Shown here: one piece after another, positions 22,519 through 33,408 of the stretch
Layout of the letters: each line of letters opens with the position of its first letter
Numbering within the stretch: position 1 is the stretch's first letter
Assembly: GCA_948567375.1 (NCBI GenBank)
Contig: OX419757.1
Location: 48,050,001-48,114,000 of the forward strand
Direction of reading: 5' to 3'
From: Lunularia cruciata
Lineage: Eukaryota > Streptophyta > Marchantiopsida > Lunulariales > Lunulariaceae
DNA: 64,000 bases
The notes under the pieces: model-generated
Database searches by the model: none
What the model was told of the DNA's origin: nothing
Seen by the model: the letters and a program-made list of their open reading frames with translations, nothing else
Position numbers and translations under genes: made by a program

Positions 22519-22761
22519 ATGACCTTCCATTACTAGGAGATCCATAGGTGGCATTAGGTATAATCTCTTCCAGTATTGCACGTTGACCATCCTACCTCAT
22601 CCGTATAGTTCTCTCCTCACCATCCTTCCTATCTTGTTTGAGAGCTTTTGATAGGAGGATTATGGGAGTCTTTGGTGATATTATTGGACTAGGGACATTT
22701 GAGTGTGTGACGAGGGATTTGGCACATAGACAGATGGCTCTGCCAATCTCATGTAAGAGGC

Positions 22762-23911
22762 TTGCTATCTATGGAGGAGACGGCATTTATAGCATTTTTG
22801 GGTAGTTGGGCTCTCTCGACACCCCTACTTTCCTCTTGTTTTGTGGTTGTTGATAGGTCTGTTTTGGAGACTTATGTGACAAAGTTGGAGGGAGGATCCT
22901 TTTCTCTCCAAATGTTATTGCTACAGATGAGAGATAGTCTATCCCAACAGGCACAAGAGGATTTTTCACCTTTTGCTTCACTATCATCTAATTGGACTAG
23001 AGGTTTACAATGTTCCTTGATAGAGCAATAGTGTGAGCATATGCTACATTCTCTCTTAGTTGACTTGTCCATTCCTCAAGCTACTAGAGCACATCTTTGC
23101 TCTCACTTTAGCAAGGATGTAGGCTCTTGGATCCTAGCTTGACCGTGCATTAGGGCATTCCAACTCACACCAACTACTTTCTTTACAGCGATGAGGTTTT
23201 GCTTAGGTTTGGTCCACCCATCTGTATCTTCATTACTCACTTGTGAGTGTGGTTCTACACTAGATGCAGCAGCGGTCTACATGACACGGTGTTCTTTTGG
23301 AGGACAAAGGATAACTACCCATGATGCTATTAGGGACATAGTGTGTGCTATGGCACAAGAGAGTGGATACTTAGCTTGGAAGGAGCGTTTGTATACTTTG
23401 CAAACATCACATGTCTGGGTAGACTTATACTTGGTCCAAGATGATTATGTGATAGTAGTTGACGTCGTGGTTACGGATCCTACACAAGATACAGTTTTGG
23501 AGGGAGTGATTACCCATCCTCCTAGATGGGCAATGAAAGCAGCAGCAGGTTGCAAGGTCTCCAAGTATAGGGGCATGCAACAAGGTCACCTCTTTGTTCC
23601 TCTAGCCTTGGAGTTAAATGGAGTGATGGATGGACACAGCGTTTGACACATTTGTCAGGGAGTGCATGATAGCTTATCATGTTAAGCGTCAGGGGTACCA
23701 CTCTCACTCTCATACTTTGTAGCATATTTTAGACAGTGTGTTCATTGCTCCACCAGCCATTGCAATGGCTGGTGCAATCCATAGGAAAGCAATCACATTA
23801 GGTGACGTTTCTTCATATGCTCCAGTTGTGTGTAGACCATACGACTTGTAGAGCTCAGATATCTTAGGTATGGTAGGGCAGATTTCTCATATAGACTCTA
23901 TTGGGGCTTAG
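22762..23911 (+). pseudogene. RLE-LINE connector and R2-like nuclease domain, copy 1
   Basis: After a connector (22,762-23,190) comes M-R-F-C-L-G-L, then C-E-C-G-S-T-L-D then M-T-R-C, a C-X-C-Xn-(H)-X3-C motif whose His is Tyr here and His in other copies. Next are T-H-D-A-I-R-D, then V-D-L-Y-L-V and V-V-D-V-V-V-T-D, which fit the P-D...(D/E)-X-K-like core of R2-type restriction-like endonucleases. K-V-S-K-Y-R-G-M and L-F-V-P-L-A-L-E-L end the domain. The stop lies at 23,909-23,911 within a GGGGCTTAGCCCC hairpin. The nuclease would nick the target for primed reverse transcription; that is inference from the family. Confidence 0.7.
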
Positions 23912-23988
23912 CCCCATTTTACCTTTTTTTCTCTCCCTTGTATGTCTTCATGGGTTCTTCCCACCCTTCATTTTTCCTACACGGTCGC

Positions 23989-26829
23989 CTTCTACACTAT
24001 ATTACTTATTACTATCCACGTACGATATAGATGGGACCATTGCCTAATTTGATCAATTTTTTTATTTGATCAATCTCTATTTACTTATTTGTTTTCTTGA
24101 AAAGGAGAGGGGAGTCTCAACAGCTTTGTACCTACCGCTAAAATCCAGGGAAAATGCACCATCCAGCAGATACAACCTATCTACATTTGAGTGGAGTGGC
24201 TTCATGCCACTCCACTCCAAAAAAAGTGGGATGTAAATGTGTCATCTGTGAAGGTTTAGCAGAATACTTCTTACGAGCCAAAAACATGAATCCCGGATAG
24301 AGCTGGATCTAGAGCCTCTAGTAGCTATTAAGATAGCGAGTGTTGTAGACAAGTCCGGCTCTCCTTTTGCTTAATTGTTGATGCTGTTGTGGAAAAATAG
24401 CAAATTGCATGAAGAAAATGTCAGTTTCAACCAGTAGGTGAAGAATCAAATATGGGAGAGAATATATATAATAATATATATACAAAGACAACAAAAATCT
24501 ATCAACAATATCTTTTGATTGAATAGTTATTTCCTTCTTGGTTTGCCTTGAGAAATCAAAATACTTTTCTTGAAAATGGGTTGTAAATTTGCTAAAACAT
24601 CATCAAATTTGGAAAAGAAAGATATTCTTAGCAAGAGGTTTTCTTTGATCGAGTCCATGTGACTAAACATCTCAATCTCCTGATACCAATTTCATGGGAG
24701 TATATTCTTGTTTTCTGCTCATCATTTATATTTTAACATAAATATAAAAACCTAAAATTAATACAAATTTTTTTGCATTTCCGTACAAGCAATAATCACT
24801 CTTATACATGAACAAGTATCTTCAACATTGGATATCAGATGGATAATCTAAGAAACTAAGTTATAATGTACCATGTCTTTGGATTCTTTAATATAAAATT
24901 TTGTAAATGGAAGGGGGCGAGATGTGTTAAACAGTCTAATTTTTCAAAAAATAATTCCTCATCTAATCCATCTCATTGAGGATAATCTTCTCGAGAGAAT
25001 AAAAATGTGATAATCAATGAACTTTTAAACTTTATAGCTGTATGCCAAAATAAGAATATCTTGGAACAATTGATTAAGGTGTATTGTAGCTTTTCCACTC
25101 AATTCTGGATTGTTTTACGATTTGGAATTAGTTAGTGACCTTGTAAGTTGAATCAAATAATAAATACATACCAGTTTATATGGATAACTTATAAAAGATT
25201 TCTTCTACTAAGTCTTACTTTTAATTTCAGTTCATACTTAATAGATAAACTAAATATTAACATAATTAATAATATTATGTGTATTAAGTCCCATTTGCTT
25301 GGAAGATACTAATAATATTTGTAGTAACTATTAGCAAACATAATAATTATACATCCTCATAAGCATAAGGGAAAACATGGGTAGAAGTTATAAAGTGTAA
25401 GATACTCCTACTTTCTTCATTATACCCACAAAATAAAAGGCATATAATGTTGTTTTACTTATCAGAATCAGGATATATCCATGAGCTTATTCCTTTATAA
25501 ATGAAGGTACATAACCTTTTATTTCATATAAATATATTCATTAACATTTGATTATTTCAAAATTTTAGAGTTTAAACAAAAATAATTTAGACAACTATAC
25601 TAAAATTGAAAGAGGTAGATGTTTAGTTTGGACTATTTGGACATTCAAAGCAAGAGCATTTTATTAAAATGGCATTTTTATTGGAGGAGAAAGAAATTAA
25701 AATCAAAATATTTCAAAAGAAAAAAGTTTTCATATTTTGAACTTAAAATTTTAATAAATTTTAAAATTTTAAGAAAGACCAAGCATAGCATTTAGACATT
25801 TACTCCCTATCAAATGAAAATTTAAAGTCTCAAATAAAAAATATGAGTAGGAATTTCCAAAATCCATAATAAAATGAGAGTCTTAAATAGATGGTGGAAT
25901 CTCATACCACTCTAACATCTAACTAAAATTTTATCAAACATTAACTAGTTTTTATCCTCTCCGTAGGCTTGGGCGAGAAAATCTAGAGCTCTTTGTCTTT
26001 GCATGTGGGGTAATCTAATAAGCTTAGTTGTAATCTTTGTTCTAAAATTCCAAAAGAGGATACAAGTATCTCCATTAGTCCAATTCATAGAGTACTTTGC
26101 CTTCCATCATATGAAAGATCTTTCTCATGAAGTTATCTCCTTTATGCTATTCATTGATCTTTGCATATAGAAGCATTAGTTGATTTATGCTTGGTTGGTA
26201 CTACCCCAATCGGAATTTGATATAGTTGATGTATCTTCTTTCCTTGTTGATTGAGCCAATTACACACCAACCCATACACAATTATCATGGTCAAATATTT
26301 TGTAGTCAAATCATGAGCATTATTCCTTCACTAATATCATTGAGTAGTACAAAATAAGTGTAGAATTGTCTCTTTGGTGATCGAACAAAATTCTCTTTTC
26401 AGTCTTCTAATTCTTTACCAAGCTTATGTTCCAAAGCCTTTTGTAACTCTAAAGTCAATGTGCTCTTGTGCTCAAAATAGTCTTCACTCCTGAACTATGG
26501 TATGTTCTAGGCAAAAAAAACCATTCTTTTACTTTTTGCTTTCTTTAATACCCCAAGTACCTTTTGGAGCCCTCATATGTTTGTTCATATGACTGAAATA
26601 AAGACTTTGAAATAAGATTAAAGATAAAATAAGAATCTTACATAAATCATAGAACCTCATAACACTCAAACATCTAACTAAAATTATATCAAATGGTAAC
26701 TAGTTTTTATCCTCAACTTAGGTTTGGGCAATAAAATCTAGAGCTCTTTGCCACGGGACTTGGGGTAATCTAATAAGCTTAGTTGTAATATTTGTTCTAA
26801 AATTCAAAAATTTGACAGGCTATGCATAC
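23989..26829. other. AT-rich region without recognisable genes
   Basis: No coding frame of note is seen in nearly 2.8 kb. A direct repeat of about 160 bp occurs at 25,890-26,051 and 26,645-26,806, with diagnostic shared text TCTAGAGCTCTTTG and GGGGTAATCTAATAAGC. The two repeats could be remains of an LTR pair. Otherwise I see simple A/T-rich sequence. Confidence 0.5.
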
Positions 26830-27380
26830 CATAGCCTATAAAAAAATTTCTCCAACCATGGTCTTCTCTCTCCAAATGCTCTTCCTTAACTCCCTCACAT
26901 GTAAAAAATGACCAACTTCACATGTTGGACCAAATTTCTTGCTCTTTTGTCACTTAGTCATTTCTCCTTTTGACACATGGATCACACAACTCCACCTTAA
27001 AGGCCTTGAGAAAAATTAAATCCCTCTCCTATTAGAAAATTATATAAATAATCAAATCCCAAAATTGTTAAGTAAACACAAGAATGTCATGGGACCTAGG
27101 GTTTCCATCATTGATGCCATATATAGAAGCCCAAAGTATGCTATCATCCAAGCTCTAAAGTGATCACAGTGAAAAATTTGAGAAAAGGAGTTGGGAGTGA
27201 TAGATTAGGAGCACAATATATCTTTGGTTCAAATTCTGTTTTGGCGCTCTAGAGTGGAGGAAAAGTTCCTCCACTCTATTGCAACTCTCACTCTCCAACA
27301 TCCTCCTCCCACTCAAAAGAATCAAAACCTTCTACTCCACCCCATCCCACCCTATCCCATGCTATTAAGTCTTCATCACT
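26830..27380 (+). repeat. Repeat related to 3,480-4,000
   Basis: This resembles the inner part of the LTR-like repeat at 1,964-4,196, including CACAACTCCACCTTAA and a sequence like GAGAAAAGGA(T/G)T. It is interrupted by the solo LTR that starts at 27,381 and continues at 31,711-31,901, where the same end, CACAACACAACA, is found. Confidence 0.5.
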
Positions 27381-27763
27381 TGTAATAATATGGAGTTTAT
27401 ATGGAATTAGTCAAGATTAACATAGTAGAAAATAGGCCAAATTAGCCACAAATTATAAAAATATTCTAGAAGCATCTAGGAAGCTTCTTGGTACCTTCCA
27501 AGTATTGGATAACGTTTGCGCCAAGTGGTAACTTCTAGGAGGAAGCTTCTTGGAACTCTTCCCAACTGGTTTAGCTCAGCAACTAGTTTAGCCAAGTAGG
27601 TGGCTTCTACAAGGAAACTTTTTGGGAAGTTTCCTAACTAGCTTAGTTGCACGCCAAGTAGACAATTTCTAGAAGGAAGCTTCTCAAGAAACTTCCCCAT
27701 TAATTTAGCTTGCACTCTAAGAAGGTGGCTTTGAAGAAGTCTCTTGAGAAGCTTCTCAAGAGC

Positions 27764-30700
27764 TGTGACAACTTGACAAATATCACTTTTAAGGTAATGA
27801 GGTAAGTAAAGTTTGTTCTTGCAGAGATACTAGTCAGAAATGTCCAAATACAAAGTCAAATATCACAAACGTGGTTCTTCTTGATTTCTTCTTTAGACTC
27901 TTGGGTAGAAACCACACCCAAAAGAGAGTACCAAGCACTGACTTGCAGTCTTGTCACAAATTGACACTCACTAATCATAACTCCATCAAATCTTTCCAAA
28001 CAATCTTGATTGTGAGGATTCAGTCTTTCTTGAAAATGGCTACTTCACTATAAAACGACTTCACCTTAGAATTATCTTCCACCTCTCCATTGAAGTCACA
28101 ACTTCCTTGATTGAAATTGCTTCATATCAACACGGTGCTGCACTCACAACTATAGAATACTACACACACTACAATTCCTCTTAGATCTATCAAGGCATTG
28201 CTCCAATTGCACTTCACTCAGGATCAAACACACAAAATGAAGATCAAGGCTATGGAATCCAACATCCAACAAACACATTGATTTGCACTTCAAAATTCTC
28301 CCAACAGTCACAAACACAACCATAAATTTGATACTTAGAATTAAGCTCAAGCAATGAGCACTATTTCATAGCACTTTGCTTTATCTTTTCTCCGAATTAT
28401 GAGCACTGAACAACATTATATTGCAAATGCCTCCTTTAAATAAGCAAAGCTCTTCAAGAGTTAATTAACTTCCTAAACTGCTTCCTAACAACCTCTAACA
28501 ACATGCAGATCTGAAATAACAATGTATCTCTTCATATCTGCCCCTTCCTATCTCAATCTATTACTACTCCAATCCAATGTCTACCTCTACTTCAGCTTCC
28601 AAACCCAAGAAAAACCCCTTCACCTCATTGGGTCTATCTAATTCTACTAGGTCCTTTGCTATTTCTACTACCTCTTCACTACAAACTACAATTGCACTAG
28701 TGGGTAACTTATCTAACTCGTTTTCTCCCGACCCTCTCTTCACTAAAGTTTCAAGTGACAAATCCAAAGACACTAGCACTCCTACTTCTGCCACCTTGGA
28801 CTTCATCTCTAACCTCATGGAACTACAAGTCTCTCCAATTTTGAATGTACTAAGTCCAATCTAAGACACACATTGTCTTTTGCTTCTAATATCTTCCTAT
28901 CTACTCTATCTCTTAAGCAAATCAACAACTGGTTCAATTCCATGTCCTTTGCCTTCTTCTTCCTCATTTCTTGCACTAAAAAATTTAATTTGTGCAGTCT
29001 TGCTTCCTCCAACCAGACTTCAGACATCATCCCTAACATTGCTTTCATTCTCATAACAACATCTTTGCTTGTATCTTGTCTTGGCGTTTGTAGCTTCTCT
29101 CTCTCTGCTAACAATTCTTCATAATACATCTTCACCTCATCTTCCAACTTGGCCTTCAATGCCTCTTTCTCCTTCACACTTTGCCTAAGCTGGTCTTTCA
29201 TTCCTCTGACCAACCCTTGCAACCATTCTTCTTCTCTATCACGCGTGGTCAACTCTTGTTGCCAAGCCCGATCTTTCTCTATTGCACTGGCTTTCAAACT
29301 TTCCAACTCTTGACCCATAACAACAGCCATTGCTTTCAAATTAACTTCTATGCTAGTATTGTGCACTTTTGCCCGCAAGGCTTCAAACTTTACCAACTAC
29401 TCCTTCCAATCTTCTTCTTGCTTTGCCATGGCTTTGCCTCTCTTTGCAAAGTCCTTTGTTAGACTCTCTATCTCCTTTCTCCTCAGCTCTACATCATTAC
29501 AAAGCTTGACTAAATCACGCTCTCCTTGACTCAACTTCCGTTTCAACTCCAAATTTTCATCACTCATATATCATACTATTGCTAATTTTTCCTTCACTCT
29601 TGAGTGATCTTGCTTCAATTCATCTTGCTTCTTTTGTAACTGTACTAGCAAAGGACAAACCACCCATGAAAATTATACTACTCCATCCAAGACTTTATAT
29701 TTCTCAATTTGCTTTGGCTCTTTGCTTCTATTCACTTCTACTAGAGCTTTACTCTCAAGTTGTAATCTACTAACTCTTAGAGGTTCTTCATCTAAACAGG
29801 CCTCTTCTTCTTCTACCGGACTCACATTACTTACTTTTGCTATCATAGTAGCAACACTTCTTCCCCTTCTTTTGCTCTGCTGAACTTCCGTGATTAGCTC
29901 AACCTCCAAATTTTCCTCTATTTCAGATGGATGAAACTCCTAGTCTTCTTTCTCAGCATAGTCTCCACCTCATTGCTGAACTTCTACCTCACCTTTCCGT
30001 CCAATGCTCGACTCTTCACTTTGCAGTGTCAACTCTAGTTCTTCTTCTTTTGAGTCTTCTTCCTTGTACTGAGCTTCACCTTCCTACTCTTCTGCTCTTG
30101 ATGACTCATCAAGCACTATGACTTCTTGTCTTGGGTTTACTTTCCGCACCTTCTTTGGCTTGACTGGTGAAAAACTCTCCTCTAGATGACTTCACTTCCT
30201 TGTCTTTGGAATAGCCACTTCTACTTGTAGATATTGCCTTGTGCGCATAATGCTCATAACTTCTTTGGATCTGTCAAATATACTATTATTCCTTGCCATC
30301 TACAGTCTTTTGTAAGTCAGGATGGAAATGCAACACCATTTTTCTTTGCTCGGACTCCTTCATCAAGTTCAATCCAAAGTAGAAATTGGCAGCAAATGGC
30401 ACCAAATAGTGAGGTGCACCTTGTTGTCTCCAACACCACACCATCTACTGCATTCTTCGTTGAAAACACTTCGCCCACTTTACTGACGCACCTGGAAACA
30501 TCTGGTGGAAGAAGACCGCCTGATGCTTCATCACATAAGGTGTACAATTGGGCTTGAAAAGTGCAATCATTGCTCCCAATGATGCTTTGCCTGACTGGGT
30601 CTCGATAGGTATCTACCTTATACCCATTCTTTATGCGTGGTGATGTAAGGAATTTTGGATCTCATCCGTCTCCTCCGTAGACTCTCCTTTTCTAAGAAAT

Positions 30701-31574
30701 GTGGCCCCAGTTTCCTCACCGGCCTCTCTCCCCAACACTAGTCTCCAATCCGCCTTTCTCCATCGAGCTGGATTGCCTCTCTTTCCTTCACCTTCAAGTC
30801 CCTCCTCACAATCACTTGAGGCTACTTCAGCCATGAACCCTAGAAAGCTCAAATTCCATTTCCATGCCAAAAAAGTGATCCAAAGTTGACTTAGGATTTC
30901 AACTCAAGCTATCATATCTAATGTTTGAATCACTGGATTTCTTACTGCAAGTGATAGACTCTTCTTCTCACCTTTCTTTGGCATTGTGTGATCTCTAGTG
31001 CATGGTAATTGAAAAATGATTCTACCGTCCCTTGGTCTCAAAATCCTCACTCCTTCAACCTTGCTAAACATCAAACACTCAAGTGGCTTCTCTACAAGCA
31101 CTCCTTTAGGTCAACTACTTAGAGGCATAGGATACTTACGAGACATTTCACAATCTCCTTGATGAAGTCCTAATTTTACATTTCCTTGTTGATCAACCAT
31201 TCTTCCGTCGCTTGTCACTGAATTGCATCCTTTTTGCATGACGTCTTCCTGGCGTTATATAGGTTTGGGGTTTGTACCTTGTCCGCCATTTCTTTGCCTG
31301 TATGTTCTTGATTCGCCCCTACAAAGAGAAGTTGTTGTGCCATCTTTGCATCAGGTTGATCACCCATAGACAAAGTCCCCTTACTTTGGGTCTCTCTTGG
31401 CCGGTTCTAACCCGAGTACTTTGTTTTGGACACAGAGTTACATTACTTTGGGTTTCAACCAAAGTAATCCTTCTTCTCCTTCCAATGCCTTTTGGGTTCA
31501 ATGCAACTTTGTCTATACACTTCTTCTTCAAAACTGCACAGAAACTAAAAAAACCAAGAAATGTGAGTACCACA
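27764..31574 (-). mobile_element. Element X, copy 3 (TG...CA, perfect 5-bp duplication)
   Basis: This is the cleanest copy. On the minus strand it begins TGTGGTACTCACA (31,574) and ends GTTGTCACA (27,764). AGAGC occurs immediately outside both ends (27,759-27,763 and 31,575-31,579). It is 3,811 bp long and lies inside a solo LTR, so its boundaries are certain. No LTR pair can be seen inside. The short inverted ends TGTGGTAC-CC and TGTGACAAC-C are imperfect. Confidence 0.85.
28564..31146 (-). pseudogene. Element X protein, copy 3, broken
   Basis: The start at 31,146 reads M-S-R-K-Y-P-M-P-L-S-S and the end before the stop at 28,564 reads V-E-V-D-I-G-L-E, both matching the other two copies. The N-terminal part shows M-A-W-K-W-N-L-S-F-L-G-F near 30,870 and W-R-L-V-L-G-R-E-A-G. 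A Glu/Lys-rich coiled coil is open from 29,396 to 28,815, the longest such frame among the copies, with heptad-like E-x-x-L-x-x-L spacing. Function unknown. Confidence 0.6.
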
Positions 31575-31710
31575 AGAGCCTTGTATGTTTCTTATGAATA
31601 CCAAAGCTCAAGTTCATGCTAGACATTTGGAGTTTTCCTCATTCAAGAGTCCCAATATGATTTTTCACTTTGATCTTTCATTCTCCTATTTCTCTCCTTA
31701 GTCTTTTACA

Positions 31711-31979
31711 TCACATATATATATATCAAAACTCTCAAAAGGACAAGATTGTAATCCATATGGCCAATCACTTAAATATACATAGCTTGTTCACATGGCA
31801 ATTGCTCAACCATGGGATTTGTCATACAATCTACTCTAATATTACAAAGATAAATAACACTAAATTGCTTTTTTAATAGCTAAGAAAACCACAACACAAC
31901 AACTTGTTTGGTGAGTTTACAGGTTTTATAGAGGTAAAAATCAAGGCCAAGTTATGGAAAATAATGAGTTAAAGTACAT
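31711..31979. repeat. Continuation of the 26,830 repeat
   Basis: The segment to about 31,901 matches 4,020-4,196 (for example GATTGTAAYCCATRTGGCCAATCAC). It ends with CCACAACACAACA, the TG...CA-type end of that repeat. The rest is short unclassified sequence leading into the Gypsy G2 gag fragment. Confidence 0.5.
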
Positions 31980-32540
31980 CTACATGGTTTCTTTTTTATG
32001 TTGGGATTTGTGCATGGTTACTTCCAATTTAGTCCACAATTTCAAGCCTCTCACAAACAAATCCAAGGCTTTGCCTTCATATTTGTTTAGAATCAACATC
32101 AAGTTGTTTTGGAATTGAGAAAAATAACTTCTCATAGAACTAACATGCCTTGATTTTGCTAGTTGATCTTGTGCAACATTCATGGCTTGTAATCTCCCAA
32201 TGATTGTACTCTTGAAATCTTCTCATGTCAAAATTGGAGTAATAAACTACTATTGAGTTTGCTCCACCTAGAATGGCCACCATAAATTTTTTGCTCCATC
32301 TAAATTACTTGAAGCTAAGACAATTATCTCCTATCATTTAGTAGCTTCAAAATAACATTCGCAATGAAACACAAAGTTCTCTATTGCACTCAATAGATTT
32401 GTGCATTCAAATACCTTTGGTTTAAAATATATAATTTGATCTTCTCCTTCTAAAAATGCTACTCCCTCCATGGACTTTGAGCAAGTAATGAATTTGGAAC
32501 AAGGGGATCTTGGCCTGGGATCAAGGAGAAATAGAAAAAA
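31980..32540 (-). pseudogene. Gypsy gag fragment next to integrase
   Basis: The minus strand reads F-K-P-K-V-F-E-C-T-N-L-L, A-I-E-N-F-V-F-H-C-E-C-Y-F-E-A-T, then later F-V-R-G-L-K-L-W-T-K-L-E, which are typical of the Ty3/Gypsy gag capsid. Yet the sequence just upstream on this strand (32,545-32,989) is integrase. The order integrase then gag is the reverse of normal, so two element pieces have been joined here, by deletion or nested insertion. Confidence 0.65.
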
Positions 32541-32989
32541 TCTGGTGCTTGCTTGCTTGGAGTTATTGTAGGCAAAGCGTTCATTCCAATTGGCATGGTG
32601 AATGTTGACAAAAGCACAAAGCATATCCTCCAAGGTGTGACTTGCATGTTAAATTGGCATATTAGTTTGAGGATAATATACCATGGAAAAAGCAAGCTTG
32701 GTGCCGAGTAGCTTGAAGAGTGCTTGCCAAAATTTATTGATAAATCAAGGATCATGATAGGAGATGAGTGCACAAGGCATCCATTGATGCTTGAAAATAT
32801 TGTCAAAGTAGATTTGGGCCAATGTTGGACCATCCACTATATCAAAGATATCAAATGGATACCAAATAGATTTGCTTACTAAGCTTATCAACAAACACCA
32901 CAATTTTTGTATGATATTAATTTGTCTTTGGCAAGGATGTGATGAGATTTAAGCTCATGTGTTCTCATGAAGCAGATGGGATGGATAGT
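32541..32989 (-). pseudogene. Gypsy G2 integrase, C-terminal part
   Basis: Legible motifs are V-D-G-P-T-L-A, F-D-N-I-F-K-H, S-Y-H-D-P (the D of the second catalytic site), F-W-Q-A-L-F-K-L-L-G-T-K-L-A, Y-Y-P-Q-T-N, and A-Y-N-N-S-K-Q-A-S. It continues the integrase of 36,766-37,300 across the X insertion, where the host sequence Q-P-L is interrupted. It was part of G2 with its 5' LTR at 41,588-42,066. Confidence 0.75.
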
Positions 32990-33408
32990 TGTGGTACCCA
33001 CATTTTTATTTTTTTTTGAAATGGAGAAGAAGAAGTGTATAGAGAAGTCGGATTGCGCTTGTATGGCCAAAGAAGGCAAAAAAAAGAGTCTTCCGGATGA
33101 AACCCAAGGTAACGTGGCTTAGGGTCATAAGGCGAAGTACTTGGACTTGCCCTGTCAGCATACAACCCAAAGTAAGAAGTCTTCGTATCGGAGGAGGGAG
33201 GAGCTCAACCCGAGGCAAAGACAGTGTAACAACCTTGCGTTGGGGCAAGAAATTCAAGAAGGGACCGTTCAAAATCCGGTGGTCATACATGTGAAGTACA
33301 CTTGACAGTGATAAGCGCATGCAAGAGGTGTGATTTCTTGGTAAAAACTTGAATTGAAGAGAGACAAAGAAGGTGCAAATCTATAAAAATTGGGCTAATG
33401 ACAAAGCA

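Larger units (their letters stand above)
22169..23988 (+). mobile_element. RLE-type non-LTR retrotransposon, 3' half (copy 1)
   Basis: This continues 88-1,963: it resumes at AGGGAGATCCTTTGG, the G-D-P-L of reverse transcriptase motif B that is missing from the left half. It holds the rest of the reverse transcriptase, a connector, a Cys/His motif, the nuclease-like domain, a 77-bp 3' untranslated part and the common 3' end GGTCGC at 23,983-23,988. There is no poly(A) tail. The junction bases AAGG occur on both sides (1,960-1,963 and 22,168-22,171), consistent with a short target duplication. Confidence 0.85.
27381..31710 (+). repeat. Solo LTR of the AAGCTT-rich Gypsy family, split by element X
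   Basis: It starts TGTAATAATATGGAG and ends CTTTTACA, like the solo LTRs at 38,450 and 40,463. Flanks TCACT and TCACA are a near-perfect 5-bp duplication. It is cut at 27,764 by element X, which brings its own perfect AGAGC duplication. Repeated GAAGCTTC-type motifs lie in the left part. The TATA box equivalent (TTATGAATA near 31,595) is degenerate. Confidence 0.8.
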
